Part shown: positions 6,048-6,151 of the stretch, in pieces
How the letters are laid out: each line of letters starts with the position of its first letter
Position numbering within the stretch: position 1 is the first letter of the stretch
DNA from: Candidatus Omnitrophota bacterium
GTDB taxonomy: Bacteria > Ratteibacteria > UBA8468 > B48-G9 > JAFGKM01
Length of the DNA stretch: 6,151 nt
Assembly (NCBI GenBank): GCA_023819545.1
Contig: JAMWCA010000081.1
Coordinates: forward strand, 1-6,151
Direction: 5' to 3'
Position numbers and translations under genes: made by a program
Notes under the pieces: model-generated
What the model was told of the DNA's origin: nothing
What the model saw: only the letters and a program-made list of their open reading frames with translations
The model's database searches: none

Positions 6048-6151
6048 TTTTTTTAAAAATTAACCACAAATTTTTATCCTTTTCTTTTTTAAAATGAAGT
6101 AGAACATATTCACCTTTAATTTTTTCACCTTTTAATCTAATTAGTATTTTG
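6025..6151 (-). CDS. Partial: C-terminal end of probable LigD-type 3'-phosphoesterase
   Basis: An open frame enters from the right edge and ends with TGA at 6025-6027, giving the last 41 residues of a protein. The readable part includes ILIRLKGEKIKGEYVLLHF, then NLWLIFKKNENF and a short tail. The pattern hLxGxKhKGxYhLhxh followed by WLhhKKxxE matches the end of the 3'-phosphoesterase (PE) domain. That domain is found at the N-terminus of bacterial ligase D and as stand-alone proteins, and it trims 3'-phosphate or ribonucleotide ends before sealing in double-strand break repair. Because the protein stops right after the domain, it would be a stand-alone PE or one with PE at its C-terminus. The catalytic His/Asp residues lie outside the window. 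The frame overlaps the start of the NlpD-like gene by 23 nt. The assignment rests on a short stretch. Confidence 0.65.
   Translation of the reverse strand, partial: KILIRLKGEKIKGEYVLLHFKKEKDKNLWLIFKKNENFKKN

Overview
The window comes from a bacterial chromosome. It is strongly AT-rich (by eye roughly 30% G+C), and its proteins are rich in Lys, Ile, Glu and Asn, with mostly AGA arginine codons. A lipoprotein of the NlpD type suggests an organism with an outer membrane. The single tRNA is about 65% G+C, far above the surrounding genes, which hints at warm growth but does not prove it. The unusual aminoacyl-tRNA synthetase architectures would fit a poorly sampled bacterial phylum. I cannot name the taxon from sequence alone.

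Plus strand, positions 1-1879: a consensus sigma-70 promoter (TTGACA, 17 nt, TATAAT) drives a tRNA-Asp(GTC) gene. It is followed after 25 nt by thrS, a threonyl-tRNA synthetase that keeps its editing domain but lacks the N-terminal TGS domain. An A/U hairpin fills the gap and ends at the thrS start codon. No terminator is visible between the two genes, so they are probably co-transcribed.

Minus strand, positions 6151-1892: a compact gene string reads right to left. It comprises the C-terminal end of a probable LigD-type 3'-phosphoesterase (cut by the window edge), an NlpD-like lipoprotein (LysM plus a degenerate LytM/M23 domain), a dGTPase-like HD-domain dNTP triphosphohydrolase (dgt), the DNA-processing protein dprA, and proS. 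The first three junctions are a 23-nt overlap, a 26-nt overlap and a 2-nt gap. proS follows after 57 nt with its own strong ribosome binding site. thrS and proS converge with 12 nt between their stop codons.

Functionally the window mixes translation (tRNA-Asp, ThrRS, ProRS), DNA end repair and uptake or recombination (3'-phosphoesterase, DprA), nucleotide pool control (Dgt) and cell-wall splitting (NlpD-like). The strongest points of interest are a ProRS that has lost essentially its whole INS editing domain, a TGS-less ThrRS, an apparently inactive LytM domain, and the overlap-coupled operon. I see no mobile element, CRISPR array, riboswitch or clearly new defence-type system. No stretch longer than 300 bases lacks a gene.
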